Assembly: GCF_003057885.1 (NCBI RefSeq) | Contig: NZ_QAGK01000005.1 | Location: 1-64,000 of the forward strand | Direction of reading: 5' to 3' | DNA: 64,000 nucleotides | From: Oceaniglobus ichthyenteri | GTDB taxonomy: Bacteria > Pseudomonadota > Alphaproteobacteria > Rhodobacterales > Rhodobacteraceae | Shown: piece by piece, positions 9,321-18,019 of the stretch | Position numbering within the stretch: position 1 is the first letter of the stretch | Layout: every line of letters begins with the position of its first letter | Notes under the pieces: model-generated | Seen by the model: only the letters and a program-made list of their open reading frames with translations | Database searches by the model: none | What the model was told of the DNA's origin: nothing | Program-made: the position numbers and the translations under genes

Positions 9321-9773
9321 TCACCCATATTCGACATCTTCCAGATACACCCTCAGGCGGTCTTGCAAATAGGGCACGGCATCACTGAGCCGCAGATATT
9401 GCGCCACGCCCATCTGTCGCCAACGCTGCCCCTCACTGCCCAGACGAATGCGCGCCACCTGGTCAGGCGCGATTTCAGCCACGAAAAACCACGCCGCCGC
9501 GTCGTCATCGATGGTGGAAACAAAGGCCCGCTGCCAGATCAGCGCCGATTCGGGCAACCGCAGGTTCAATTCCTCCTGGGTTTCGCGCAGGGCACAGGCG
9601 GCGGGGGTTTCATCGCCCTCGCGCCCCCCGCCCGGAAAATCCCAGCAGGCAGGAAACGGAATATCCGGTTTGTTGTCCCGCAGGATCGAAATGATCGAAT
9701 CGCCAATCAGCAATGCCAGCTTTGCGCCGGTGAACCGCTCTGGTACGTCAGATGTGAAACCTCTTATGGTCAA
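9321..9773 (-). CDS. NUDIX hydrolase
   Basis: The product hydrolyses a nucleoside-diphosphate-linked substrate that cannot be named. The 150-residue protein contains a NUDIX box, GGGREGDETPAACALRETQEEL, close to the consensus GX5EX7REUXEEXGU, with the metal-binding REXXEE intact. The only good start is a TTG at 9773, placed 7 bases after a perfect AAGGAG. ATG codons further upstream in frame would run into the divergent dinB gene. Only 30 bases separate it from dinB, so the two probably share a divergent control region. Confidence 0.82.
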   Translation of the reverse strand: MTIRGFTSDVPERFTGAKLALLIGDSIISILRDNKPDIPFPACWDFPGGGREGDETPAACALRETQEELNLRLPESALIWQRAFVSTIDDDAAAWFFVAEIAPDQVARIRLGSEGQRWRQMGVAQYLRLSDAVPYLQDRLRVYLEDVEYG

Positions 9774-9803
9774 CCCATCGCTCCTTGTCGTAAACTCATA
9801 CCT

Positions 9804-11057
9804 ATGCCTGTCCTTTGCCGCGACTGCCTGTGTCAGTTCGAAACTGGCCCCCGTTGCCCCGCCTGTGCCAGCCCGCGCACGGTGGTACACCCCGAGCTTT
9901 GGCATCTCTCCATAGCACATATGGACTGTGATGCATTTTACGCAAGCGTCGAAAAACGCGACAACCCGGCGCTGCGCGACAAACCGGTCATTATTGGCGG
10001 CGGGCGACGCGGCGTTGTGTCCACCGCCTGTTACATTGCCCGCATCAAAGGGGTGCGCAGCGCGATGCCGATGTTTCAGGCGCTGAAGCTGTGCCCCGAA
10101 GCGGTGGTCGTGCGGGGCCGCATGGATGTTTACGTCGAGGTTTCGAAACAGGTGCGCGCGTTGATGGATGAACTGACGCCGGTGGTCGAACCCCTGTCGC
10201 TGGACGAGGCCTTCATGGATCTCACCGGCACCGCCCGTTTGCACGGCGCGCCACCTGCCGTAATGTTGGCGCGGCTGACCAAACGCATCCGCGATGAAAT
10301 CGGCATCACCGGGTCAATCGGGCTGTCGCACAATAAATTTCTGGCCAAGGTCGCATCAGACTTGGATAAACCCAACGGATTTTCGGTGATTGGCCAGGCC
10401 GAAACCATGGAATTTCTGCGCCCCAAACCCGTCAGCCTGATCTGGGGCATCGGCGCGGTGTCCAAGGCCGCGCTGGAAAAGGCCGGCATCCGCACCTTTG
10501 CCGATTTGCTGCGCTGGGATCAGCAGGATCTGATCGCCCGGTTTGGCGGCATGGGCGAACGCCTGTGGCATCTGGCGCGGGGTCAGGACGCGCGGCGCGT
10601 CTCGGCTCACACACCGGTCAAAGGCATTTCAAACGAAACCACGTTTCACGACGATACCGCCGATGGTGACATTCTGGATGGTCATATGTGGCGCCTGTCG
10701 GAAAAGGTTTCGGCCCGCGCCAAGGCCAAAGGCATTTCCGGCCGGATCGTCACCCTGAAACTGAAGCGTGCCAATCATACCAGCCTGACACGCCGCACCA
10801 CATTGCACGCCCCCACCCAATTCGCCGACAAGATTTATCGCACCGCGCGGGCCCTGTATGACCCGGTCGCCAGCGAAGGCCCGTTTCGCCTGTTGGGGGT
10901 GGGGCTGTCTGCTCTGGAACAGGCCGATATCGACGCCACATCCGCCGATCTGCTCGATCCTCAGGCCGAACAGCGCGAAAAGGCCGAGCGTGCCGCCGAC
11001 AAGATTCGGGCGCGGTTTGGCGACAAGGCAATCCTCAAGGGGCGCGCCCTGCGCTAG
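9804..11057 (+). CDS. dinB: DNA polymerase IV (Y family) with N-terminal cysteine cluster
   Basis: DinB performs error-prone translesion synthesis. The 417-residue protein carries the palm motifs HMDCDAFYASVE and SLDEAFMDLTG with the catalytic acidic residues, the YARIKGVRSAMPMF-type finger block, helix-hairpin-helix (PVSLIWGIGAVSKAALEKAGI) and little-finger domains. Before the polymerase start lies an extra 35-residue head with five cysteines (C5, C8, C10, C18, C21: CRDC...CPAC), which looks like a zinc ribbon. No beta-clamp motif was clearly recognised at the C-terminus. No SOS box was found in the 30-bp gap to the NUDIX gene. Confidence 0.93.
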   Translation: MPVLCRDCLCQFETGPRCPACASPRTVVHPELWHLSIAHMDCDAFYASVEKRDNPALRDKPVIIGGGRRGVVSTACYIARIKGVRSAMPMFQALKLCPEAVVVRGRMDVYVEVSKQVRALMDELTPVVEPLSLDEAFMDLTGTARLHGAPPAVMLARLTKRIRDEIGITGSIGLSHNKFLAKVASDLDKPNGFSVIGQAETMEFLRPKPVSLIWGIGAVSKAALEKAGIRTFADLLRWDQQDLIARFGGMGERLWHLARGQDARRVSAHTPVKGISNETTFHDDTADGDILDGHMWRLSEKVSARAKAKGISGRIVTLKLKRANHTSLTRRTTLHAPTQFADKIYRTARALYDPVASEGPFRLLGVGLSALEQADIDATSADLLDPQAEQREKAERAADKIRARFGDKAILKGRALR

Positions 11058-11080
11058 TGATCTGGTGTGCCCTTGGCCGG

Positions 11081-11938
11081 CTATTCCGCCGCCAGCGGCA
11101 TTTCGACCCGGCCGATCCCGGCAAGCTGTGCAACGATGCCATCAATCACCCGCTTGAAATCGGCAAAGCCGGGATGGGGCGTGATGTTTTGCTCATCCAT
11201 ATACAGGGCGCGGTCAATTTCAATCTGAACCACATGCTGACCCCGGGTCGGATGGCCATAGGTCTGGGCGATATAGGCCCCGGCAAACGGCGCGTTGCGC
11301 GCCACCTTCAGCCCGGCCGCGGTGAACGCCGATTCGACCTGTTCGATCACATCACGGCTGGCCGAGGCCCCGAAGCGATCCCCCAACACCACATCGGGCC
11401 GCCCGCCGGGGTGATGAGAAAGTGATTCGATCGCTTCGTGCGGCATCGAATGGCAATCGATCAAAATCGCCTGACCAAATTCGGCGATGTTACTGTGCAA
11501 CAGATCATACAGCGCGTCATGATAGGGGCGCCAGACATCGCGGATTCGCCCGTGGGCCTCGTCCAGGCTCAGCTTGCCCCGATAAATCGCCCGCCCCCCG
11601 GCCACGACCCGGGGAATCACCCCCAGCCCCGACGCCACCCGCGGATTATTGACACCGCGCCGCACGCCCGCGATCAAGGCGGGGTCCAATTCATCGCAGG
11701 CGCGGTTCAGATCCACATAGGCCCGTGGCGCGCGTGCCGCCAAAAGCGGCGCCCCCACCGCCGGGGCCAGATCAAACAGATGATCGACGAACGCATCCTC
11801 TGATGATCGGATCGCGGTGCCATCCAACAGCGTTTTATGCAACATTGAATGGGGGTATTCAGCGCCAGAATGGGGCGATGCAAACACCACGCTGGTGTCA
11901 CGATTGCGGGGCATGAATAATTTGTAAGGACGTGGCAA
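11081..11938 (-). CDS. N-formylglutamate amidohydrolase
   Basis: The enzyme cleaves N-formylglutamate to formate and glutamate, usually the end of histidine degradation, although no hut genes are nearby. The 285-residue zinc hydrolase has the family start VVFASPHSGAEYP, VDLNRACDELDP, an IDCHSMPH block and a late GAYIAQTYGHP motif. The N-terminal PYKLF before the conserved block is typical of the family and is reached only from a TTG at 11938, which has GGAG 7 bases before it. The ATG at 11914 would cut the protein by 8 residues and lacks a ribosome site. Confidence 0.87.
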   Translation of the reverse strand: MPRPYKLFMPRNRDTSVVFASPHSGAEYPHSMLHKTLLDGTAIRSSEDAFVDHLFDLAPAVGAPLLAARAPRAYVDLNRACDELDPALIAGVRRGVNNPRVASGLGVIPRVVAGGRAIYRGKLSLDEAHGRIRDVWRPYHDALYDLLHSNIAEFGQAILIDCHSMPHEAIESLSHHPGGRPDVVLGDRFGASASRDVIEQVESAFTAAGLKVARNAPFAGAYIAQTYGHPTRGQHVVQIEIDRALYMDEQNITPHPGFADFKRVIDGIVAQLAGIGRVEMPLAAE

Positions 11939-12088
11939 GCGACTACTCCGGTTGCCACAGAGTATAGACTTAAATCTCACAATGCCAAAAGCCCTTGAAC
12001 ACTTCTGCAACTCCTTTTATAGACCGCTCACCGGTGCAGGTTGTCTGCGCCCTCATTCTGTTAGAATGGGCCGGAAACGGGGCCATAG

Positions 12089-12163
12089 GGGTGATTAGCT
12101 CAGCGGTAGAGCACTTCGTTGACATCGAAGGGGTCACTGGTTCGATCCCAGTATCGCCCACCA
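12089..12163 (+). tRNA. tRNA-Val (anticodon GAC)
   Basis: A complete cloverleaf can be drawn. The acceptor stem pairs GGGTGAT with ATCGCCC; the D-arm is GCTC...GAGC; the anticodon stem is CTTCG/CGAAG with loop TTGACAT, giving GAC at 12121-12123; the T-arm contains GGTTCGATCC. The discriminator A and an encoded CCA end follow. GAC reads valine codons GTC and GTT. Confidence 0.97.
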
Positions 12164-12231
12164 TGAATTCGACCCGGGAAACCGGTAAATGAAACTGGCG
12201 CGCCAGCGCCGCGATATGAGGGATACGGCCG

Positions 12232-12357
12232 ATGAAAGTCCGCAACTCGCTCCGCTCGCTGAAGAACCGCCACCGGGATTGCCGTGTGGTCCGTCGGAAA
12301 GGTCGCGTTTACGTGATCAACAAGACTCAGCGCCGGTTCAAAGCCCGCCAGGGCTGA
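12232..12357 (+). CDS. rpmJ: ribosomal protein bL36, 41-residue type
   Basis: This short gene encodes [20 protein letters not shown] followed by a basic tail ending in KARQG, the smallest protein of the large ribosomal subunit. It carries only part of the zinc ligand set (one Cys near residue 17 and no C-x2-C), so it is the zinc-free (C-minus, YkgO-like) L36 that is normal in alphaproteobacteria. A GAGGGA site lies 8 bases before the ATG. It stands alone between tRNA-Val and a strong terminator. Confidence 0.95.
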   Translation: MKVRNSLRSLKNRHRDCRVVRRKGRVYVINKTQRRFKARQG

Positions 12358-12379
12358 TCAGCTTTGACTGAGACAGATT

Positions 12380-12415
12380 AAAAGCCGCTTTGGATACCTC
12401 CAAAGCGGCTTTTTC
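12380..12415. terminator. bidirectional intrinsic terminator
   Basis: An 11-bp or longer stem (AAAGCCGCTTTGG pairing with CCAAAGCGGCTTT, loop ATACCT) has A residues on one side and T residues on the other. It therefore serves both rpmJ on the plus strand and the convergent gene ending at 12420 on the minus strand. Confidence 0.92.
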
Positions 12416-12419
12416 CATC

Positions 12420-14483
12420 TTAGCGGCCGATACGGTCAAAAACCGATCCGATTGTCATGCCGACAACCATGGATTTGGTCAGAAATCCGGTTTCCACCAT
12501 GCGATTGGCCCGCTGATAGGCGCGAATCGCTTGCCGCGTCTGGCCATCGAACGTGCCATCCACCGGCCCGGGATCATGACCCAGCTTTGCCAGTTGTGCT
12601 TCAACGGCGGTGCGCGTCAACTGATTCAGGCCCAGCGCCTCTTCCGTCTCTCGCGCCTGATCATTGTTACCTTGCAACTCCGCAATGCGGGCCCGCGCCG
12701 TTTCGACGTTGGTGCTGTTGGGATAGTTATTCAGGAAATTGCGATAGCCCGACACGCTGTCGGTCTTTCGCGCCATTGCCCAGGCCACGCTTTCGCCCTT
12801 GGCAACAGGTTCACGGTCGGCCTCGAATTCCGCCAGGCGGCGGCGCGCCTCGTCGGCCCAGCGTCCGTTGGGATATTGCGACAAATATTCGCGCACACCC
12901 TTTTCACTGGCGCCCGACCCGCGCGATTTCCAAAACAACGCTTCCCGCTGACGGGCCTCTTCGGCGTTATTGCGGTTTTCCTCTTCCTCTCGGGCCTTTT
13001 CAATCCGGTTCAGCCGCGCCCGGGCTTCTTTAGCGAACTCGCCCCGTGGGAAACGGTTCAGATAGGCCCGCAAACCGGACTCGCTCCCGCCTTCACCCTG
13101 GGCGCGCCAGAACGCGATATCCTGACGGCGGCGCTCTTGTTCTTGGCGCGCCTCTTCTTCGGCGCGACGATCCCGGTCGATCCGTGCCAGTTGACTGCGC
13201 GCCTCTGCGGCAAACAGCCCTTTGGGATATCGGTCAAGATAGGCGCGCAAACCTGATTCCGTGGCCCCCGAACCCAAACGCCGCCAGAATGCCCGGTCTT
13301 CCCGTTCCTGCTCGGCTTTGCGCGCTTCCTCCTCGGCCCGCTTTGCCGCTTCGGCGGCGCGCGCTTCGTTGTCCAATGTGCGCAAAAGGGCGCTGTCAAG
13401 ATAACCGGACTGCTCGCGCCCGATGCGCGCCTGCCAATTCCTGATTGCCGTGCGGGTGCCCTGACCGAAAATTCCATCAATCCCACGGGTATTGAACCCC
13501 AGCGCGGTCAGGTCCTGCTGAACACTGCGCCGCTGCGCCCGCGTCAGATTCAATGCCTCTTCGGCCATGCGGGCATTGCGAAACGGATCACCGCTGATTT
13601 GGTCAATCAAACGCCCTGCTTCGTCGGCATGCGCACCTTGGGGAAACATCTCAACATAGCGCACATAGCCATCGGCATCGTCCTGCTTTTGTGCTGCGGT
13701 CCAGGCGGCGTCATCGATACGGTCCAACTGACTGCGTAATGCGCGCAGCGCGCGCTCTGCGGTCAATGCCCTTTGTTCGGCTTGGGCCTGGGCTGTACGG
13801 GCCTCGGCCAGGGCGGCACTGTTGACGCCTGTTTCATCACGCAAAAACCCATGATTGTCGGGCAGAAACCCCGAAACCTGAATGTCTTTGACCCGGTTCA
13901 CCACCCCACCACGCATCGCCAATTGATCACGCAACAGATCCGCCACCTCAGCAGATTCACCGCGCAAAACGGTCACGCCCTGCGGGATCGCCAGATCACC
14001 GATACCATCGCGCAGGAACGGGCCGCGCTCTTCGTCACGCCCATCTTCGGCCAGCACCAGAAATGCCTGCCCCGGCGCCGATGCCAACAGTTGCATCACC
14101 AACGACAACGGCAAAGATTGCCCCGGCAGGGCGGTCAGACCGGGCAGATCGCTGTCGATCGGCAGATAGAATGTCTCATTCCCGCCAGTCACGAATTGCC
14201 CCGCCAAAACGACCAAAAGCGCGTCAGCCTGGGTGGCCATCTGTTCAAACTGGCTTACCAGATCGCGCATATCGATCAGGGAAACATCCTGCCCGGCAAT
14301 CACGGCCACGTCTTCGTCGCGTAATGCGGCCGCAGCAGTGACAACCCGATTTGCCCCCGCAACCCGGCCCAGATCGCGGTAATCGCTGTTACCGATGACC
14401 AATGCGATGTCTTCGGCCCAGACGGGTGCGGCCAACCCGACCACGACCAAGGCCGCCCATGTTCGTCTTGTCCAACGTCCCAT
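12420..14483 (-). CDS. exported caspase-fold protein lacking catalytic residues, with two peptidoglycan-binding domains
   Basis: The protein has 687 residues. After a signal peptide (to about residue 24, PVWA) comes a caspase/metacaspase-like domain (about 25-165) that begins DIALVIGNSDYRDLG. The YSGHG histidine site reads VLAGQF and the LDACR cysteine site reads LAEDGRD, so both catalytic residues are missing and the domain is probably a non-enzymatic binding module. Then follow a first peptidoglycan-binding domain (about 310-368; VDG/IDGIFGQGTRTAIRNWQ), five repeats of about 40 residues of the type GLRAYLDRYPKGLFAAEARSQL separated by charged Glu/Arg linkers, and a second peptidoglycan-binding domain (about 616-670). 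The ATG at 14483 follows AAGGGG; a TTG two codons earlier is the alternative. Confidence 0.85.
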   Translation of the reverse strand: MGRWTRRTWAALVVVGLAAPVWAEDIALVIGNSDYRDLGRVAGANRVVTAAAALRDEDVAVIAGQDVSLIDMRDLVSQFEQMATQADALLVVLAGQFVTGGNETFYLPIDSDLPGLTALPGQSLPLSLVMQLLASAPGQAFLVLAEDGRDEERGPFLRDGIGDLAIPQGVTVLRGESAEVADLLRDQLAMRGGVVNRVKDIQVSGFLPDNHGFLRDETGVNSAALAEARTAQAQAEQRALTAERALRALRSQLDRIDDAAWTAAQKQDDADGYVRYVEMFPQGAHADEAGRLIDQISGDPFRNARMAEEALNLTRAQRRSVQQDLTALGFNTRGIDGIFGQGTRTAIRNWQARIGREQSGYLDSALLRTLDNEARAAEAAKRAEEEARKAEQEREDRAFWRRLGSGATESGLRAYLDRYPKGLFAAEARSQLARIDRDRRAEEEARQEQERRRQDIAFWRAQGEGGSESGLRAYLNRFPRGEFAKEARARLNRIEKAREEEENRNNAEEARQREALFWKSRGSGASEKGVREYLSQYPNGRWADEARRRLAEFEADREPVAKGESVAWAMARKTDSVSGYRNFLNNYPNSTNVETARARIAELQGNNDQARETEEALGLNQLTRTAVEAQLAKLGHDPGPVDGTFDGQTRQAIRAYQRANRMVETGFLTKSMVVGMTIGSVFDRIGR

Positions 14484-14693
14484 ATTCAAAAAACCCCTTG
14501 TTTCTCATTCCACCCTGGCTAAGCCAAAATAACGTACGGTACCTGTAAAACACCCAACCAACAGATCCTGTTCCCCCGAACAGAAAGAACGCGGTGCCGC
14601 CCAACACTCACAATTTTCCCAAATGTTACGCGGCACGGTCCGGGGGTGCCAAAACACCGTAGCACAGCTTGGGTATCGCACTGCCTTGCTGTC

Positions 14694-14721
14694 ATGCAAA
14701 AACCGGGGTCGGTTATTGCAT
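14694..14721. repeat. 28-bp imperfect palindrome
   Basis: ATGCAAAAACCG and CGGTTATTGCAT face each other across a 4-base centre with one mismatch in 12 positions. Size and symmetry fit a dimeric regulator's operator, but no family could be assigned. Confidence 0.45.
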
Positions 14722-14775
14722 AACACGCGATCAGAACGCGCTCCAAACGCAGGATTTATGGGGTTTCACGAAGGC

Positions 14776-14827
14776 GCCGGGTGGGCGGGTGTCGCCAAGC
14801 AAAGCGCGGCGCAGTCGCCCACCCGGC
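14776..14827. repeat. 12-bp perfect inverted repeat with 28-base spacer
   Basis: GCCGGGTGGGCG at 14776-14787 is matched exactly by its reverse complement at 14816-14827. It has no T run on either side and lies about 105 bases before the next gene start, so it could be a stable leader hairpin or part of a small RNA. Confidence 0.45.
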
Positions 14828-14932
14828 ACCGTTAACCGGATATTAACCAGTGACGATTTTGACAACATGCCGCCCCGATTCCGCCCCGATTCCCGCGCAT
14901 CCTGACCACACCATAACCGGAAAGATGCCACC

Positions 14933-15232
14933 ATGCCTCTTGTCAAAGAAATCGAAACCCTGTCGCGGCTGCGTGCGGATGGCACCCTGTCAGACTCGGA
15001 ATTTCAGGCCGCCAAAAAAGCGATCCTGGACGAGGTGCCCGAGGCAGAAGAATTCACCGGCTCCACCCCCCTTGGTGAAGCCATCGCCATGGGCGCGCGG
15101 TGCATCCTGCCCCCATTGCTGATCGGGGGTGTGGTATACGCCCTTGGCATCCCGGCGATGCTTGCCCTGACCCTTGGGGTAACGGTGTTGGCAGCAATCC
15201 TTGTCGCCGAATTTCGCCAAACCGAAGGTTAG
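14933..15232 (+). CDS. small membrane protein with SHOCT-like N-terminus
   Basis: This 99-residue protein has a soluble head (residues 1-35; IETLSRLRADGTLSDSEFQAAKKAIL) that matches the short SHOCT helical pattern of L-x2-L-x3-G-x-L/I-x2-x-EF-x3-K. Two hydrophobic helices follow at about 53-72 and 73-90. SHOCT modules are thought to mediate oligomerisation or ligand contact; the role here is unknown. It ends 7 bases before the convergent formate dehydrogenase gene. Confidence 0.7.
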   Translation: MPLVKEIETLSRLRADGTLSDSEFQAAKKAILDEVPEAEEFTGSTPLGEAIAMGARCILPPLLIGGVVYALGIPAMLALTLGVTVLAAILVAEFRQTEG

Positions 15233-15238
15233 GCGCAA

Positions 15239-18019
15239 TCACTGCGCGGCAATTTCCCCTTTGGGGTTTTCCACCCGCACCGCCGAATATTTGAATTCCG
15301 GTATTTTTCCGAACGGGTCCAACGCCGAATTGGTCAGGATATTCGCCGCCGCCTCGACATAGGCAAAGGGCAGAAAAACCATATCTTCGGCCACCGCGCG
15401 GTCTGCCCGGGCCATCACCTCGATCGTGCCGCGCCGTGTGGTCAGGCGCACATGATCGCCCGGTGCCACACCCAGTTTGCGCAGGGTTTTGGGGTGCAGT
15501 GAACAGTTTGCCTCGGGTTCCATCGCATCCAGAACCGTTGCGCGCCGTGTCATCGATCCGGTGTGCCAATGCTCCAATTGCCGCCCTGTCGTCAGGATCA
15601 TCGGGTATTCTTCGTTTGGCACCTCGGCGGGCGGTGTCACCCGGGCGGGGGTGAATTTTGCCCGTCCGGCGCGGCGCGGAAAACCATCGCCAAACACCAC
15701 GGCCTGCCCCGGATCTTCGGGCGACAGACAGGGATAGGTCACCGCCCCCTCATTTTCCAATCGGTTCCAGGTGATATGGTGCAAGCTGCGCATCGACATT
15801 TTCATCTCGTCAAACACCGACCGCGGGCTGTCATAATCCCAATCCAGCCCAATCCGGCGCGCCAGATCGACAATGACCGCCAAATCCTGGCGTGCCTCGC
15901 CCGGCGGGTCCAGGGCGGCGCGGCCCATTTGCACCTGACGGTTGGTGTTGGTGACTGTGCCGGTTTTTTCCGGAAACGCACTGGCGGGCAAAATCACATC
16001 GGCAAAGTTCGCCGTTTCGGTCAGGAAAATATCCTGCACCACCAGATGATCCAGTTTCGCCAAGGCATCGCGGGCATGTTCCACATCGGGGTCGGACATT
16101 GCCGGGTTTTCACCCACAATATACATGCCCTTGATTTCGCCGCGATATATCGCATCGATAATTTCCACCACGGTCAGGCCCGGGGTTTCCTGAATGGCTG
16201 TGCCCTTCCAGATGTGGCGAAACAGTTCGCGCACCTCAACATCGCCCACCGCCTGATAATCAGGCAGGAATTGCGGGATCAGCCCGGCGTCGCTGGCCCC
16301 TTGCACGTTGTTTTGCCCGCGCAGCGGATGCAAACCCGTGCCCGGGCGGCCCACCTGCCCGCACAATAACGCCAGCGAAATCAGACAGCGCGAATTATCG
16401 GTGCCATGAATGTGTTGCGATACGCCCATGCCCCAAAATATCATCGCCCGCTGCGCACCTGCATAGGTGCGCGCGACATCGCGGATGGTTTCCGGCGTGA
16501 CACCGCACAGTTCAGACATGCGTTCGGGGGTAAAGGCGCGAATGTGATCGCGAAATTCAAAGAACCCTTCGGTAAACCCTTCTATATACTGGCGATCATA
16601 CAGTTTTTCTTCGACAATCACGTTCATGATTGCGTTCAACAGCGCCACATCGGTGCCGGGGCGAAATTGCAACATGTGCGAGGCATGGCGTTTCAACGCC
16701 TGACCGCGCGGGTCCATCACCATCAATTGCCCACCGCGTTTGGCGAATTGTTTGAAAAATGTCGCCGCGACCGGGTGATTTTCGGTCGGATTGGCGCCAA
16801 TCACAATCGCCACATCGGCATTTTCGATTTCGTTAAACGTGGCGGTCACAGCGCCCGAGCCGACGTTTTCCATCAATGCCGCCACCGAACTGGCATGGCA
16901 CAGCCGCGTGCAGTGATCGACGTTGTTATGCCCAAATCCCTGACGGATCAGTTTCTGGAACAGATACGCCTCTTCGTTGGTGCATTTTGCGCTGCCGAAT
17001 CCCGCCACCGATTTGCCGCCGAAATAGCTGCGCAGATCGACCAGACCGGCACCGGCCTTTTCCAGTGCTTCATCCCATGTCGCCTCGCGAAAATGGGTCC
17101 AGGGATTGTTGGGATCAACATTCAGCCCCTTTTCTGGCGCATCATCGCGGCGGATCAGGGGTTTGGTCAACCGGTGCGGGTGGTGAATATAATCAAAGCC
17201 AAACCGCCCCTTTACGCATAACCGCCCCTCGTTCGCCGGGCCGTTGATACCTTCGACATATTTGACCCGGCCATCCTTTACCTTGACCGACACTTGGCAA
17301 CCGACACCGCAAAACGGGCAAATGCTTTGGGTTTCGCTGTCAAAATCGGCGCGGTCGCCCACCTGCGCCGCGTTCACCACGGTTGCGGGCATCAATGCGC
17401 CCGTCGGACAGGCCTGCACGCATTCGCCGCAAGCCACACAGGTGGAGTCGCCCATGGGATCGTTGAAATCAAACACCGGCCAGCTATCGTGGCCGCGCCC
17501 GGCCATGCCGATCACATCGTTTACCTGTACCTCGCGGCAGGCGCGCACGCACAACCCGCACTGAATACAGGCATCCATATTCACCGCCATGGCGATATGC
17601 GAATCGTCCAACAGCGGAATGCGCGGTTTTTCCAGCGGGGGGAAACGGCTGTCACAAACGCCCTGCTGCGCGGCCATATCCCACAAATGCGCCGATTTAT
17701 CATGGGCCAGATCCGGCGCAGGCTGATCTGCCACCAACATTTCCATCACCATTTTGCGCGCCTTCACCTCGCGCGCGCCTTGGGATGACACGACCATGCC
17801 TTCGGCCGGTTCGCGGATGCATGACGCGGCCAACACCCGTTCGCCATCAATCGCAACCATGCAGGCGCGGCAGTTGCCATCGGCGCGATACCCCGGCTCA
17901 TCCCGGTGGCACAGGTGCGGAATCAGCGTGCCAACCCGTTTGGCCACAGCCCAGATGGTTTCACCGGGCGCGGCTTCAACCTCTTTTCCATCCAGTGTAA
18001 AACGCAGGGGATCGGACAT
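15239..18019 (-). CDS. formate dehydrogenase, alpha (molybdopterin) subunit
   Basis: The 926-residue protein is the catalytic subunit that oxidises formate to CO2 at a Mo/W-bis-MGD centre. Domains in order: a 2Fe-2S ferredoxin-like domain (about 5-80, with GNCRACMVAI); a His/Cys Fe-S site; two 4Fe-4S clusters (CIQCGLCVRACREV near 150 and CVACGECVQACPTGAL near 195); a third 4Fe-4S site (CPFCGVGCQ) and the molybdopterin domain with the catalytic Cys in the DHCTRLCH region; then a C-terminal molydopterin-binding domain. This is the layout of the NAD-linked soluble FdsA/FdhF type. No beta, gamma or FdhD/FdsC gene adjoins it, which is unusual. Assignment as Cys-type, not selenocysteine. Confidence 0.9.
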   Translation of the reverse strand: MSDPLRFTLDGKEVEAAPGETIWAVAKRVGTLIPHLCHRDEPGYRADGNCRACMVAIDGERVLAASCIREPAEGMVVSSQGAREVKARKMVMEMLVADQPAPDLAHDKSAHLWDMAAQQGVCDSRFPPLEKPRIPLLDDSHIAMAVNMDACIQCGLCVRACREVQVNDVIGMAGRGHDSWPVFDFNDPMGDSTCVACGECVQACPTGALMPATVVNAAQVGDRADFDSETQSICPFCGVGCQVSVKVKDGRVKYVEGINGPANEGRLCVKGRFGFDYIHHPHRLTKPLIRRDDAPEKGLNVDPNNPWTHFREATWDEALEKAGAGLVDLRSYFGGKSVAGFGSAKCTNEEAYLFQKLIRQGFGHNNVDHCTRLCHASSVAALMENVGSGAVTATFNEIENADVAIVIGANPTENHPVAATFFKQFAKRGGQLMVMDPRGQALKRHASHMLQFRPGTDVALLNAIMNVIVEEKLYDRQYIEGFTEGFFEFRDHIRAFTPERMSELCGVTPETIRDVARTYAGAQRAMIFWGMGVSQHIHGTDNSRCLISLALLCGQVGRPGTGLHPLRGQNNVQGASDAGLIPQFLPDYQAVGDVEVRELFRHIWKGTAIQETPGLTVVEIIDAIYRGEIKGMYIVGENPAMSDPDVEHARDALAKLDHLVVQDIFLTETANFADVILPASAFPEKTGTVTNTNRQVQMGRAALDPPGEARQDLAVIVDLARRIGLDWDYDSPRSVFDEMKMSMRSLHHITWNRLENEGAVTYPCLSPEDPGQAVVFGDGFPRRAGRAKFTPARVTPPAEVPNEEYPMILTTGRQLEHWHTGSMTRRATVLDAMEPEANCSLHPKTLRKLGVAPGDHVRLTTRRGTIEVMARADRAVAEDMVFLPFAYVEAAANILTNSALDPFGKIPEFKYSAVRVENPKGEIAAQ

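Larger units (their letters stand above)
14484..14932. promoter_or_regulatory. 449-bp divergent intergenic region with two inverted repeats
   Basis: The region separates the caspase-like gene (leftward) from the SHOCT-like gene (rightward). Open frames exist on both strands but none has a ribosome site or a sensible protein, so no gene is called. It contains two inverted repeats, listed separately, and is the likely seat of both promoters. Confidence 0.5.

Noticed and set aside
14623-14905. Overlapping frames of 70-78 residues in the intergenic gap
   Set aside because: Neither has a ribosome site, a conserved-looking composition or a membrane/signal pattern, and they cover the inverted repeats.
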